Counted from the stretch's first letter, positions 34,001 through 48,218 are shown. The stretch: DNA of 64,000 nt from Diprion similis (GCF_021155765.1 NC_060108.1:24515025-24579024); one strand, 5' to 3'. A program made the numbers and translations. The notes: generated from the sequence alone by a model not told the origin.

Positions 34001-36168
34001 GTTATTATTTGCTGCGGGACCATTCCATTTAATGGTCGATTGTTTCGAACGCTTCGATTATACGCTGTTCGGTGCGCTGCGATAATGCGGAAATTTATGT
34101 TCCTGCACGCGCGGTGCTTTCGTTACGGGACACTCGAGTCCGAGGTGGGAAAACGGTTTTTGCGAATTACCGCGCGGAGACCGTTTCTGAGTTTCAGACT
34201 CTTGCTTAGGGATCAGGGAACGATCGGAATCGTTTTATCGCGGTATCCTGCTTATACTTGGAATGTAATTCTAGGTATATAAGATTTCACTTTTCTCCAG
34301 GCTGACTGTATTATATCATATGTATATACACCTATAATGCAGAGGGTTGGACGGAATTTATGGAGATTTCTCGAACGGCTGGATACCTAGATTGCAATTA
34401 AGTTGTACGATCGGAAGCACGCGAGATACCGGATTGCACCCCGTTCAGGCGTGGGTACATGATATCATACATATACGTGCCTACGTACGTGTGCTATATA
34501 TGAACTGCTGCTGCTGTATGTAGGAAGTAATTAATTTGTGAGAAAAATTTCAAGGCGCACGATCGCCCACGTACGCCGTTTCACCGACCTGCAGTCTTTT
34601 ATGTTGGTATATATACCTATGTATGATGCGTGCCCACAATAACACGAGGATGATTTATATTTATTAATTTTCAAATTGGATCATCAGCCTTGGTTAAACA
34701 CACTTATTACGTGCATCTGCGGAGAAGCCGAAAGGACGTGAGATTTTATAAAATCGACCATCGACTACGATAAACTATAGGAAAAAGCGCAAAAGCTTGA
34801 ATTTATCGCCTCGTCGTCAGCTGGGCGTTTGTCTAATTCTCTTCATGATCGAACTGATCACTTTTCGTCGATCTATAATTGCGGCTTGCTCGCAAGCGCG
34901 CTTCGACTCGGCTTCGATCGGTTTTGGTCAAATAAAATTAGGTCAGATATTGGGTTACGGGTGACGACGACGTCGTCGATTTTACCCACCCCAAAATCGA
35001 AACAAATATCACTCGCTCGCCATACCCGAGGACTAATTTCGCCTCTGCCAAGTTGACAAATTAATCCCCTCCCTCGAATTCGGCTTATACGCAGCGGGAA
35101 CTAATAGGTGTTAACCTGAAACTGTGCCTAAAAATCAATCTCCTCAGCTCGGCCTCCGCGTCGACCTGCAGGAATTGATACGCGGCTGGGTCGATTACAG
35201 GGGCGTTGAAAAAAGAATCGTGATAAAAAGGCAACTGCATTCTGAGGCGAGTTTAGACGGCAGAAAAATAAGAGTAGAAAGTGAGTCGAGGATCCACATA
35301 TGCGGCGAATTTCGTAGAGCGAAAAGCTGCCGTTATAGAAGAATAAACGTTAGGGGACGTCGGAAAGGAGGACAAAGAAACGGAAGATACTAGTTTTGAG
35401 AATAGATTATTATATTAGACGTGCGTATAAGATCGACGTTTCCACGAATCGGACAAAGCATCGATATAATTCAATTTCCGTTTTTACCTGCGGAGACGAG
35501 GAGGAAAAAAGGCAACGAATATCACGCAGTTCGAAAAGCGGGACAAGGTGAGAGTAAAAAAACGGGGCGATGGGACAGGGGTAAATTGAGCCGTCAAGCG
35601 GTTCGTTATTAATTTTAACACCACGCCCGCAGGACTCCACTCGGCCAATAGTCCTGCGACGGGCCTGACCAAGTCGTTTCGGCAGTTTGGCGCTTTCAGC
35701 TTAGTCATTTGAAAAATTGAATTATACGGAAAGAAACTCGGCCTTATTCCGCCGAGCCGGCGTATCGAGTCAGTCATCGACGCGACGCTGGCTAGAGTCA
35801 CGGAGGATGGCAGCAGGTGACATGAAACGAAATTAATCAATTAACATCGCCGGTTAAAAATCCACCGAGTACAGTCACCGTCAGAATTTAACTCGACTTG
35901 ACTTGCGGAGAGCTGCGAGAAAAATGATTGTAACTTAGCGCAATGACGATGCCAATTTTTTGCGGATTTTTCAAACTCACGACGCAAAAACTCCCGCAGT
36001 TTTGTCCCGGTATAGTCAGCAACGCCTGTGATATAATTGTCATGATTTTAAGTAGCTCTTAACGAGTTGGAAAATAAAACTACCGAAAAAGAAGAAAGAG
36101 AGACGCGCTAAATTATTCTCGCGCGGCGTGCGGAGGATTCCTCGCTGTGAAAAATGGTCGGGCGATAT

Positions 36169-36182
36169 TGTAATTAATTACA
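36169..36182. promoter_or_regulatory. 14-bp palindrome with TAATTAATTA core
   Basis: TGTAATTAATTACA is its own reverse complement. It contains TAAT-N2-ATTA, the P2-type site bound by paired-class homeodomain dimers. It is a single instance, so a chance match is possible. Confidence 0.3.
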
Positions 36183-38209
36183 CCGTCTAGCTCGTGGAAG
36201 CTGCAGCAGCGACTATCCACGCTACTTGTTTACTAATTCTACCCACGACAGAGCGAAGAAACGACGAAACGTGTAACAAGTTGTAAACATGCAAGAACGT
36301 AAACCGCGATAAATATTGCACGTTTCACGAGTGTTAAGTCGACTTGGAAAACTCTGATTTGAATCAAGTGTCGTTGAGTGAAAATCGCCGCGTATTCTTC
36401 TAAATTAGGAAAACCACTTGGTAAACGCCTACTTTCTAACCGACGCACGTTTTTATACGTTCATTTTTTACTGACACCTCGCGACGTTGTCAAGTTCATT
36501 GACAGCGTTCTTCCTACGTAGATGCAGCGCGTAAAGAGAGCAGCATCACGGAAGCATGGAACGAAAATTGAATGAAAAGAAAACGAAGCGAGGGAAAATA
36601 AGGCAGGAGAATCACCGCGGCTACGAGCAGAGGCCTTCGCTGCACGCCTACTCCTAACGATATTTTAATTAAACCTGGTGCAGAGCGTAAGAGAAATTCA
36701 ATCTCCAGATAATAAATGATTACGACCGACACCTTTCCCGTCTTACCAAGGCCCGAATCGCTGACGAGGCCCTCGCGCTGATCGTTTCAACCAACATGTC
36801 TTAATTGATGTCTGTAATTAAAAAGAGGCAAGTTGACTCTCCCTCTCTCTCTCTCTCTAAACTGTATAAGCGTACATTACAATAGCAGCGAAAAACGGAC
36901 GATATTTATCCGCAGCGTTTCGGTGAAGAGGAATTACCAAGGAATTTCGGAAGAAGTATGGCGACTGATAATTACACCCGTGCAGGATGACGGAGACAGA
37001 GCTGCGGGAGAAAGGCTCGCGTTCTTTCGGCTAAGATTTAAAGACTCAAGCTTGGCAGGGTCTTATTGGAGGTGTGAATACGCGCGGAGCGGCCGAATAT
37101 TCGTGCTGCCGAATGGCCGTGTAGGTTGGAGGTGGATGGAGGATGGAGGCGAGGAGGTGTGAGGCAGGGTGGCCCATCCATGCGCGAGCATGATATATGG
37201 CTGACGTGTTAATTGCCTTCCAGTCCTACGCCAACCTGGATCACCGTTCGACCGGAGCCTAGACTGCACGGGCCGTCTACGAATCGAGGGCTAACTGTTT
37301 GTTACAAGCTGATACTGACTCCGAGGGGGAGGAAAATCCTGAGGGAATTATACGTGTCGTTGAAATCATGCGCGACGGTGGGCAGCAGCCGAATTTTATT
37401 AGGGGATGACGAAAATGGTTCCTGCGAAGAATTTCGTAGTGAGTAGGTTGCAACCTACTTCGCGGTCATGCGAAAATCGAAAAATAGTCTGACCGGATGA
37501 TAAAACGATCGTAGTATCGAATTTTCGAGGTCAAGATGCAGCCTGAATCCAATTTAATATCAAATTTTGAAGTATGTGGGAGTTAAAACTGTTGTAACTT
37601 AAGTATTTTCGTGTTTCGTTATAGATTAGGAAAAAATATGATTCTGGGTATAAAATGAAAATGTATTTTTATAGTTGTAATTACAAAATTTAGTACGACA
37701 CGTCGCTATTCTCTATCGATATATCGTCACTTGTGCTATTTCTCCGTTTCTGAAAATTTCATATCGTGGCCATAATTCTACTCTCTGACCCCCACCCTGT
37801 AAACAATTCGTTTGACGATCAGGTAAACGCGAGCGAGTATGAAGGATAATAAGATATTGATAATTAGTCAAACTGGTTCCTGCAACGGGGCTCCGCCTAC
37901 TCGCAGCTCCTTCGTCTTCTTTTTTTTTGCTTCGCCTTCCCTCGATCTTCCTCCTCTCCTCCCTCCTCTTCCCTGACTCATCACGACGACGCTGCTCTTT
38001 TGTTTCGGATCGAGAAGAGATTTCGATCATCAGTTGCAGTCGTATAACGACCGGCTAACGCAGCGTCCCGCCTCCTGCAAACGCCATGGAACCCCGCGAT
38101 CATCGAGGTGCCCAGCATCCGTCCGTTTATCCTCTCCCGCCGGACGAGTGGAAGGATCGATCTAGTCTCGATCCTTACTTCTTCTGCTTTTTCTCCTTCT
38201 TTATTTTCT

Positions 38210-38249
38210 GGATAAATTAATTTGTGGCGATTAATTTTTAATTAAATCC
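38210..38249. promoter_or_regulatory. Cluster of ATTA-type homeodomain sites
   Basis: Within 40 bp there are ATTAAT twice and TTAATTAA once, bounded by GGAT and ATCC, so the block is imperfectly palindromic. It sits in an otherwise GC-rich neighbourhood. Enhancer function is inference. Confidence 0.25.
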
Positions 38250-40930
38250 TTGCCAAGGGGCCTCGGCCGGTTTTCTCGGTAGGCGAGAAACCGCACGGCG
38301 AGCATTTGTATTATACAACATATAAGGTATAACCGGCTGCATATTATATATATACATATATATATGCAAGCTGCTCAGCCGCGGCTCTCGCTCGAAAATT
38401 GTTTCGGCTCCGAAATAGGTGGGTAGAGTAAATAAATAACGGACGAAGAACTGAACCGGCCGATCGGACGGCGGCCACTCGCGCCTCGCTCATTCTTCCT
38501 TTTAATTACAGAAACGGAACACTCGTAAATCTATCTTCTCGACGCCAGTTCTCGCCATGGTTCTCGCATGTACCGTGAGCTAGGTGGACCCGGTTATTGG
38601 GGGGCAAGATAAATTACTGCAGATAAAGTGCAATCTTGGAAATAGCACCGCCGTCCGACGCCTCCGGGTCTGGTTAGCCCAAGACAAACAGCTTGACGGT
38701 GCGACTTGCTGACCATCGGGATGCGGAAGCTAAAGGAACCGGAAAAGGGCCTCAGAGATCGATGGAAATTTAGTATCACAGTATCGGTAAAGCGGAAAGT
38801 CAAAAATAATATCGTAACAATATTTCGTTCGTTTCCATTTTATGTACAAATTTTTGTCCATTGCTGATGGCGACGAAGAAGCTGAAATCATTCTAGTGGA
38901 ACTGGGTTAATCGTGTTCTTAATTTTCACCCTGCAAATCGAGGTAAAAAATGATGATGCAGTGTGACTGACCATAAACCGTTCTTCCTATTTTTAGCCAA
39001 ATTTGTTCCATCCCATTTCTCCGGCCCCCGCAAATTGAAAAATAATAATCGTGGTTCCTTTTTCCGCAACTCTTCGCCGTAGAATTTTATGCACTCGAAC
39101 CCTGCGAGAGAGAAGCGCATCGCTGCACTTCGGCCGCGCGCATTTAGAGTATCCCCAGCATCGAGCTGCGCGCTCGGGCACGAAGACTCGCAGCAAAGGC
39201 CCGGTCGGCGGCCTTCATAAAACCCTCGTAAACCCTAAACGACTGTAAAGTTGACGCCCTAGAGTGAGACTGCATCGTTGCTTAGCTCTCGCAGGCCGAG
39301 AATTGCGCGGTTGTGCACCAGCCTGCGCTAAATCAAACCGAAACCACGCCTTCGGCCTCGCCGTGTGGTTCCTGCCGCTCAAAACTCTCGCTTGCAACTC
39401 TCGACGTAAGATGCTCCGCGTCCTTATCTTCGAGGAGAAAATACCTCGTTCAGGAATCGGATGGTCAAAAATGGGAGACGATGTTTTTCCATGAATTTTG
39501 GCATCATGTTCGGATGGAGACGAATTCAGGCCCCAGCATAAGCTGAAGAGGACATTTAAAAAATGTTGTAAGTGCTAGTTTCTTTTTAAATCCCACAAAC
39601 AAATTCGAGCAAAAAATAACTTTGCAGAGAAATATAAATAGTCTCTCTCCGTTTTTTTTTTGTTTTTAATTTCAGATGCAGGTACACTCGAAGTCCTTTT
39701 TAATTCTGCTCGTCAATTTGTACCCGCAACATTTTGAATGTCCACACTCCAACGTTGAAACCAAAGATAAAGTTTGACTGTAAAGATTCTGAATTAATAA
39801 AAATATCTGAATTGATTTATTTCTAAAATATCATGAAAATGTTCCAAATTCTTACAGCGATAAACTCTCAGCTGGATTTTCCTAGACAACCGAAGGAGTT
39901 ACGGGTGGCTGGAGATGAGACACGACTGCGAAGGTGCTGGGAGACTGATCTCGTAAATAATAAATTTGATCGGCGTCCTTTCATCCTGCGAAGGGATGGA
40001 GGGAGGGAGGGTGGAGGTTGACGGGACCAGATGGAACGGGACGAGCACAATCTTACGTATCAATTAGTCCCGTGTTCCCAAGCAACAGGGATAGAGAAGT
40101 TGGTACGGGGCAGCAGGAGGACCCGCCTGCCCCCCGGTAAGCCTCCACTGGCAGCCCCCCGCAGGCCTTTGACCGAGGGCCGCTCTCGAGGTGTGAGAAC
40201 TTGTGCCGACCGTGTAACCGGCGAACGACTGGTGGTCCGGACGTCTTCATCCTGAGGACTCCGAGATCGAAGAACTCGAGGTGACGCGCGTTTCGACTTC
40301 TTTCTTTTTTTCTTGTCAGAAAGTTTTTAATCAGGGGAAGGGTTCTCTGGAATTGAGTCAAAAATTTACTGAGGATTCGTCATTTTATGTAAAGAAAATA
40401 TGGTGCATGTGTCGTTGGTCGGAAATTGAAGCTTGGTTTAAGGCTTGACGTATCGAAAAAAAGAGAAATTAAGTTCTAATCAATTTGGAATTGCTAATAT
40501 CTTGATCGCCTAAAATCAAGGTTCAGAACAATTTTTCACACATTTTGCTTCTAGTGTATCAAAAAGTTATGATTGATATCAAACCTATACAGTTTGGGGT
40601 CTCTGATGAAAATTACAAGTGTTTTTAAGAATAATGTTTTCTACGCGTCATTAGAAACTGCTTTTTTTTAGGCAGTGACGATTTTGATCGTTTTTGGAGA
40701 TCGTATTCGACGAAAGACACTTGCAATCAGTCCCAAGAACGAAATTCAGTCGCGTTTGGAGAAAACGGTGAGTCAGTCCAGTCCTGCAGCGATTAATCGT
40801 TGAAGGTAGACGAATCGCGAGGCGGAGCCTCGGGGGCAAGTTGGAAAGGGTTGGAAGGAGTGGAGGTACGGTAGACAAGTTAATAGCGCGCAAAGTCGAG
40901 TCTGACCCTTTACACCACTTGACAAGTGCG

Positions 40931-40933
40931 CAG

Positions 40934-40965
<32 letters not shown>

Positions 40966-40969
40966 GCAG
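40931..40969 (+). repeat. CAG/CAA repeat
   Basis: Thirteen CAG or CAA units in a row, followed in the same frame by TAA. The frame is open for about 66 codons back to a TGA at 40769 but has no ATG and no other recognisable content. Confidence 0.9.
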
Positions 40970-43900
40970 TAACACATACTTACACACGTAAACTCTGGGA
41001 CTCGGGGACTCTGGAGAGCTTCGGGCGAGTTGGTGAGATTGTGGCGACGATTACGCTTCTGACAGCTCATTATGCTAATTACGGTGAACGACGAGCGTTG
41101 CGCACACCGCGATCACTCTACTCACTGCACTGCACGAGTCTATTGCATGCGATCAATTAACGATGATTCGTCGGGTGGCTGCATTCGGATTGAATGTACT
41201 TTACAATTATATCGAAAGTTTAAAGAGTTTTTGGGGGAGTCGAAAGGGCTTCGGAATCTTGGGAAGATTGATTTCAAGGATCGCAGACGAAGCTGGAACC
41301 CATTCGTCAATGATTTATGCTCGTGTAATCATCCGCATTTCAAGTCATACTTCTCACGTGAACGATAGCCTCAGGTTTCTACTCAAATTGCTATCTTTCA
41401 GCCTGCAATTCGCGTAGTGTAAGAATATTTATGTGTGAACGCGGAATCGGCAGTCAAATGCAGAAACTTGATATGGTTCTCCATATCTGGCGTAAATCGC
41501 TACACAGCAACTTGCCAGAATAATACAAAAAGCCGAAACATTTGTTCGAATTCCGCAAAACCTTTTGATGTGAATTCACTGTACACGTAATATACATTTT
41601 ATACGCTGGAATTTTTATCTCAAATAAATTGACAAGTCGTATGTATTCTAAATTCTTACAGAAGCCAGCTGTGGCCATTCCTCGAATTGACAAGTTTATA
41701 CACATACACCGATCATTAGACTCATGCTTTACCGATTCTCTTCTCTTTTGGCCAAGATTTCTTCGATTTGCGACTTGAACTCGAGACCGTTCAGTAACGA
41801 CCCCTTCGCCGTTGGTCTCTCAATCCGGCGTGCGTGCGTGCAATTTGATGAAACAGCCGGGATAGATTCCAATCAGTTTCTTCGTACGGTATATAATAGT
41901 ACATAATAGTAGAGCCAAATAGATTAGGCGCTGGCCGTTCGCTAGGTGTTACAACGGGCGACCCCCTGCCGGCAGCGCCGGGTTTTGGTGGGTGTTAAGT
42001 AATATATTATCCCGCAAACACCTGGCCCCCAGACCTCAGCGGGTGCGGGCCTCCCGAGAACATAAAGCGATGTATTCTTTATTCTTTCACCGGAGAATGA
42101 TGATGACTTGTTAACACCCCACCCCTCGAACCGGAGTGAAAAAACTACCCACACCCCCAGAGAAATGGAGATAAAAAAAGACACAGGAAAATCGAGATTC
42201 GGTCAAAGATTAAATATATATATATATACCTATATTCACCTGTTCACATGCCACAATTTCGATTATTAAAAAATCTGGAATAAACAGCATCATGTATCTA
42301 CGGAAGAAATTTATACATGAAACAATAATTTTTTTCTTTCTTTGCCCGTAACACGGACTGCCATGAGAGTTATTACACATCGATCACGGCGTGGGTTTGC
42401 GTTAATTGAAATATCTCTCTCCTTGGCCCCCTTTTCCTCATACTCTTGGCCGCAGCTCAAATCCGAAGCGTAAAGAGAGGAATCGTATCCCTCTAGTCCT
42501 GGTGGCGGAGCTTTTCGAAGCGGGTAACGAATTCGGATGGGCCCGTTCACACCTTCGCTGATGAGGTTGAACATAATTTCCTCCGGCGAGCCCGGATCGG
42601 ACCCATCGCTCGGGCCGCGCCTTTGGCCAGGGCTTTCTGGCAGCTAAACGCCGCCGAGGAAGGCGTCGGTCAATAGTTTATCCGTCGTCCGGGGCTCCGG
42701 CAGCGCCGCTTGACGTCTTAATGCACGTCTAGAATAATCTCACCGCCAATTTATTACACTACACCCTTTCTCGTTTTTCCTCTCTTCTGCGCCGCTCGCA
42801 CTCGCCCCTACCGATCAACCCTCTTCCCTTCGTTATGCATGCACCCGTTATTTATTTATCTTTCACAAAGTTATTCCTTCTCTTCTCTTCTCTTCTCTAT
42901 CTCTTCCCCTTCATTTTTACCTCTTTTTACCTCAGATGCCGCCACATGCGTAGCCCCCTCGCTCACACCTAATAGAATACCCACGTAATTTGAATTTTTG
43001 AATTATACATACCGAAGCCTCATTTTCACTGCGTAGACAGCCGCAGCAACTGCCCGATAAATTTATTAAGTTTATGGGATTTTCAAATTGCCGTTTCGGC
43101 CCACGATATCTCCTCGATCCACACAATATAACAACTTACGTATACTTATACCCTGCTTATGTGCGTCCACGGTGTGGGACTTTGAACAGTTCAAGATACT
43201 CCGGGTGAATTCTTCTCCGCCTCTATCTGTGCATGTGTACCTATCCTACCTACGCTACGGAGGTATATTACACCCTCTAAATCTCCATTGTAAACTCGAA
43301 GCCAACCGCGGACGTCGAGAGAATCCGAAATCGTCTCCTCCTTTCAGGACGAAGAATTACTGGGTCAGGAAGGGGCGATTTGAAACCAAACGTTGACACT
43401 CTGAAAATTTACGATGCAGCGTGTGATAAAATTGTAATACATCTGTTCGCTAATCGAGCAATTCACTTCTCGCTCTATTTTTTCATTCGTTATTTCAATC
43501 TTTTTATCCCGACAAAAATCCCGAGGCGAGAAACATTCTCAGTTGAAATTTATCCGAAAATCCGAACAAGTTCATCATATCGACGTCACGTGACCGGAAG
43601 TGCTGATCAGCTCATCTGACTCCGCGGGGTTTCGCGCCCCCTTAAAATAAGAAGATGCGCCCCACGTGCCGCCGCGCTAATTTAAGCTATTAGCGAGTCG
43701 ATCGAGCCGCTAATCTCGAAACAAGTCTCGGCAAATTGAGACGTTTTAAACCGCAGGCCGCAAACGGTTCGCGGCTACCGGTGTCTAGCGTTCAATGTCG
43801 GAATTTTGTAATTGTTTAAAGATAATTAAAAAGCGTTCTGCGAGGACTTCCATGCAAGGTTGCGACGCCATTTCCACGTCGCCGAGCCGATCCGTGCCAA

Positions 43901-45429
43901 GGTGAGGTAAGTCGTGTCGGCATAGACGAAAAGTGCCATCATTCAAAGAGTTAACGACACGAAGCCCTCCCGGACCCTAAGTATTTCTTAATCCAGAGAT
44001 GGTTATTTATTGACTTAAGACGGCTCCGGTCCCTTGTACTTTTCCTCTATACGTAGAGCTGCGAGAGAGGAAGAAGTTCGTTCTTTCGGCTGACCGCATA
44101 CCTGCAGCCCTGCTGCACGCGGAGACCCCTGAAGATCACGGTGTTATTAAATTATTATACTACGGTAAGATTTACCGCTTCTTTCGACACTCGAGTATCA
44201 TCTGGTGGATTAATTCGTTTCCCTTCCTATACCTCGGCTCACTTACTTCCCTCATTGTTCCCGACTCTCCCACATGCCAGACCGGCATAAAGGACGATAA
44301 TTACCTCTTAATCTTCCTTATTTTTCTCTCAACGTTTTTTTTCTTTTATTATCTTCGAGTTGCATGTTTGGAATTCCAAAATGTTTACGACAGTGGTGCG
44401 GCTCATTGGCACTATGTGCCTCACAATTGTGACATTTTTTGCCGATAATTTTTATGCTCGTTTGTTTCTTTCTTCATCATGGATTATAGATGTACCTAAC
44501 TCTGACATTTCCATGTGTCAACAATATTCAATGTCTGATATTATAATTTCTGAACGTGATTGTCGCATGAAAATTTTCGCTCTGAGAAATTAAATTAAAA
44601 AACATTCTTCACTTTAAACTCTATACATTTATTGATTTTTCAAGTCACTTTAGAGTCGAGATTTTCATCTTTTGGAACATTAGAATCGTCCAAAGGATTA
44701 ACCATGACGATATAAACAACTTAGAATATCCGACTTGAACAAAAACAAAAAAACGGCGTATCAATGGAGTATTAAAAAAAAATCGTAAATATTTCCGTCG
44801 AGCCAAAATGGAGCTTTACTGGTAAATAAATTATTCAGAATAGTGGAATTGAGAAATAAGCCGAGAGTGAATAGCAGTGGTTAGAGAGAATAATGAAAAT
44901 TCGTAATTTTCATCATTCGGATCATCGGCGATATTCGCTGTCAAAATAATCTCGCTTCGGGCCCAAAGATTTCGGGGTTTGGGATTCCGGGTACGGGCGA
45001 GAAGCTAGGCTGAGACAAGCTGCTCGTAAATACAGCGATTAACGTTCGTATTTATTAAATCCGAAGGACGGCTGTCTCTGCCGAGGTGCGCGAGGAGTTA
45101 TAGGCCGCGGTGTTATTCTTTTGGTCTTATTTCGGCTCTGCTCCTTTACGATCCTCGGATGCTAATTTCACGCGAGTCTTCGGCGCATCTCGGTCCAACT
45201 CCGGGGCCTCCGGAGGACCAAAGTCCGCATCTTCCCAGTGCGAATGAAGGCTGGTCCGTCGGTTCCTTCGTCGAGTCTCGACCGGCTGCGGTGGGCCTTG
45301 GACCATGGAGCCCATGGGGAACGACCGCCGCTGATGACGAGATGATCACTTAATTTGGCCAACAGCTGCCGCTTTCTGGGCCCCATCCTTCTCTCACTTA
45401 TTACACTTCTTCTCCGAGCCTTCTCCCTC

Positions 45430-45610
45430 GTCCTTTCCCTCTTCTTCTTGTTATTCTTCTTCTTCTTTTTCCTTCGCTGCAGTTCGTTCTCCTGCATGGA
45501 ACGGCATGCTGGCATGCATGGCGGCGCGGCTCCTTCTTCCTCCTCCTCCTCCTCCTCCTCTTCCTCTTCTTCTTCTTCGGAACTTTCTATTTCTTCTTTT
45601 TCATCTTCTT
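45430..45610. repeat. TTC/TCC low-complexity region
   Basis: CTT-rich sequence (about 45430-45475) and TCC/TTC repeats (45531-45580). It produces long open frames on both strands (poly-Ser/Phe on +, poly-Glu/Lys on -) that I do not accept as genes. Confidence 0.9.
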
Positions 45611-46761
45611 CATCATTTCGCAAATTGAAGACCTTTAAATCGGACCTGATCTTTGCATACAATAGCCTTCAATCGTACGAAGATATAAGGAAAGCGCGAG
45701 AGCCGAACGAGACGGAGAAGCATGGGCCATTCGAAACTGCAATGCTATTCAATTATTGTTCCCTGGGTATAATACAGCTCGAGCACGCAACGCATTCATG
45801 CCCAAGTACCCGCAGCATACCTACTTCCAGTATAACCTGTGCCGATGATGCCTCCTTCCACCAGGGATGCTCATGGCCGAAGGAATTCGGGCTTCCGTTT
45901 TTTCTTTGCGTCGACTTACATTCATATATATGTAGAAAGAGAGAGAGAGAAAGGAAAAGGAAGAGCAAGACGAACTGCCGGGTCCCGTTTGAGAGGAGAG
46001 CGACTCGAACTCCCCTTCGCATAATTTCACCTTCAAAAGTTACACAGAGGTTGCAAAGTCGCGGTTCGCGGTATCCATGGAAACGCTGCCTGCACGTCTA
46101 AATCCAGCAGCTACCCCTCCCCCCCGCACCATCCTCTTCGCCTTCTATTTCGACGTCGCTGCGCGGGGGTCGCGAAGGGTGCGTCAAGGGGTGCTGGGCG
46201 TTAAGCCCTGAGATTTGCACGGGGCTTCGCGGTTGGTCGGTTCATTGTTTCAACGCCACTTCTCGAACAAACGTGAATGCATTACCATTCGGGGCCTCGA
46301 GTCACCCCGAGTCACCCCGTGCACGCACCTCGGGTATCGGATTCCATTCGAATGCCAAATCAACCCCGCCGCTGAACGGTGTGACAACGATGCGACCGTT
46401 CGATGTGAATTACATTTCTACTTATGTGCATTATATCTACGTATGTACGTATATTCAAGTACAGACTCGAAGAGACATAAATTTCGTAACTGGGTTTGTT
46501 CGAAAGAGCGGGGAAATCGAGTCGAGGAAAAATCACCCCCACTTACGAGCTCGAGTTCGCGGATGGTGCAGGGTGGGTTTTTCTAGAAGATCGCGATAGC
46601 AAGAGACCGCCTTTGAAAGAGTGAACAAAGTGGACCCTCGCGACTCGCTTGATCGTCTTATTTTTTGTCCGAATCCATTCGAAGCCCCCGCTTACCTTTA
46701 TACACGCTTTAGTTTGTCACCCTCGTGGCACTAACACAGACCGGTCAGTTTGTCCTTGTGT

Positions 46762-46788
46762 GGGGGGGGGGGGGGGGGGAGGGGGGGG
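46762..46788 (+). repeat. Poly(G) tract
   Basis: Eighteen G, one A, then eight G. It could form G-quadruplexes on the + strand. Tract length is also a likely sequencing error point. Confidence 0.9.
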
Positions 46789-48182
46789 TCAGACAGGCAG
46801 GACACGGGAACAGGAACGGGAACGGGGAACGAGGAGCGATATCCCTGCACCTTTACTTCCAACCCCCGAAGTGTCGCCCTGTGGTAGGGGGTGAATTTGT
46901 CAACCAATTCCCAGGGATCAGTGTAGAAACCCCGATCGAACGACTTTCAAATCGAATTAGGTCTTTTTGTCACCATTCGCGAACCCGGAATAAACTCACC
47001 GCACGAGATTCGATCCCTCGAAGTTATTATATCAGCGCTGAGTTAGTTCTTCCGCAAATTTTGCATCATGACATCATAATATGCGGAATAAATTTATCAC
47101 CAGGCTACAATCAATTGCGTGTCTGTATTTTCTTTAGAAAAACCGAGAGAAAGAGAGACGATTATTATTATTACACGGATTATAATTTCATGTAAGAAAT
47201 AAAGAAAGTAAATTATATTATACAACTACAGTTAAATGCAACGATGCAAAAGCTTCGCGATAAGCGGTTTACCGGTGGGGTGGAAAAAAAAAGCTAGGAT
47301 ATGAGGAAAAAATAAAGTGCATAAAAAAATCTAGCAAAATACAGGCGAAATGAGAACGTTGGAGATATTTGGTGGAAATTGGTGAAAATTTTTGTGTGCG
47401 TGTGTAGGCGAGTGTTTGTCGGAGGTCGGTATATGGGCGAGATAGAAACATCAGGCCGAATGCCCGAGGGTAGCTGGTAGAGGCGCGCAGTCCTGCCAAA
47501 TGAAATTATCCCTGAAACCCGAAATGATCTCCCCGGTTAATTCGAGGCCCGAGCGGCCGGGCGGCTGCAGGGTTTGCTGTTTGTTACGTTGGTATCACTG
47601 GAACGCTCGCCCCGGGCTGACCATAATTTAATACCTACCGCTAATATGTTTTCCCTCTGATAAGAGGAGCTCGAGCCGCGAGTACACTCAACCATAACGG
47701 GTTGAACAAGCTTTAATTTACTTCTGCCAGAACCGCCTCATCCGGCTGCCTCCAGACTCCCTCACTCAATTCACCGACGCCTCCAAATTATTGCCAGCCT
47801 TGTCAGTCGGCTCCGGTGGGATAAACTATCCCGCGAATATTAACATCATCCCACGGGACTCAATAACGCGGAAGATGAGTCCAGCTTTTTCAGTTTTACG
47901 ATGCTTTTTAACCGTGGAAAAAAACGCTTCGAAACTTGGCTTGGACTTCGGAGCATAAAGCGTGCTCGAATTTCTAATAATTTTTGGATAACAATGAAAA
48001 GTCGTTTTCATCCCCTCGCATCTTCGCTACATCCGTCCTTGTTTCAAACTGGCAAGCCAGGACGAACTCGTTTCTCTTCCCTGGCGGTTTGTGAGCAGCG
48101 GGCGGGCAGGAGGGGACGAAAAGCGAAGGAGGAGACGACGAGGAGTTGGAGGAAGAGGTGGAGGCCTTTCGTCCTCCACTCC

Positions 48183-48215
<33 letters not shown>
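48183..48215. repeat. (ACG)n trinucleotide repeat
   Basis: Eleven perfect units, encoding poly-Asp, poly-Thr or poly-Arg depending on frame. No gene context is seen. Confidence 0.9.

Positions 48216-48218
<3 letters not shown>

Larger units (their letters stand above)
34001..45000. other. Gene-poor downstream region with homeodomain-site clusters
   Basis: No exon recognised. It holds the palindrome TGTAATTAATTACA at 36169-36182 and a dense ATTAAT/TTAATTAA cluster at 38210-38249, plus GC-rich blocks near 40110-40260, 41945-42130 and 42570-42720. Enhancer function is possible but unproven. Confidence 0.5.

Noticed and set aside
45355..46101. 248-codon + strand frame with poly-Phe and poly-Ser, and its minus-strand poly-Glu/Lys mirror at 45168-45662
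   Set aside because: Both are produced by TTC/TCC repeats that lack stops in several frames. The rest of each translation is unlike any family I know.
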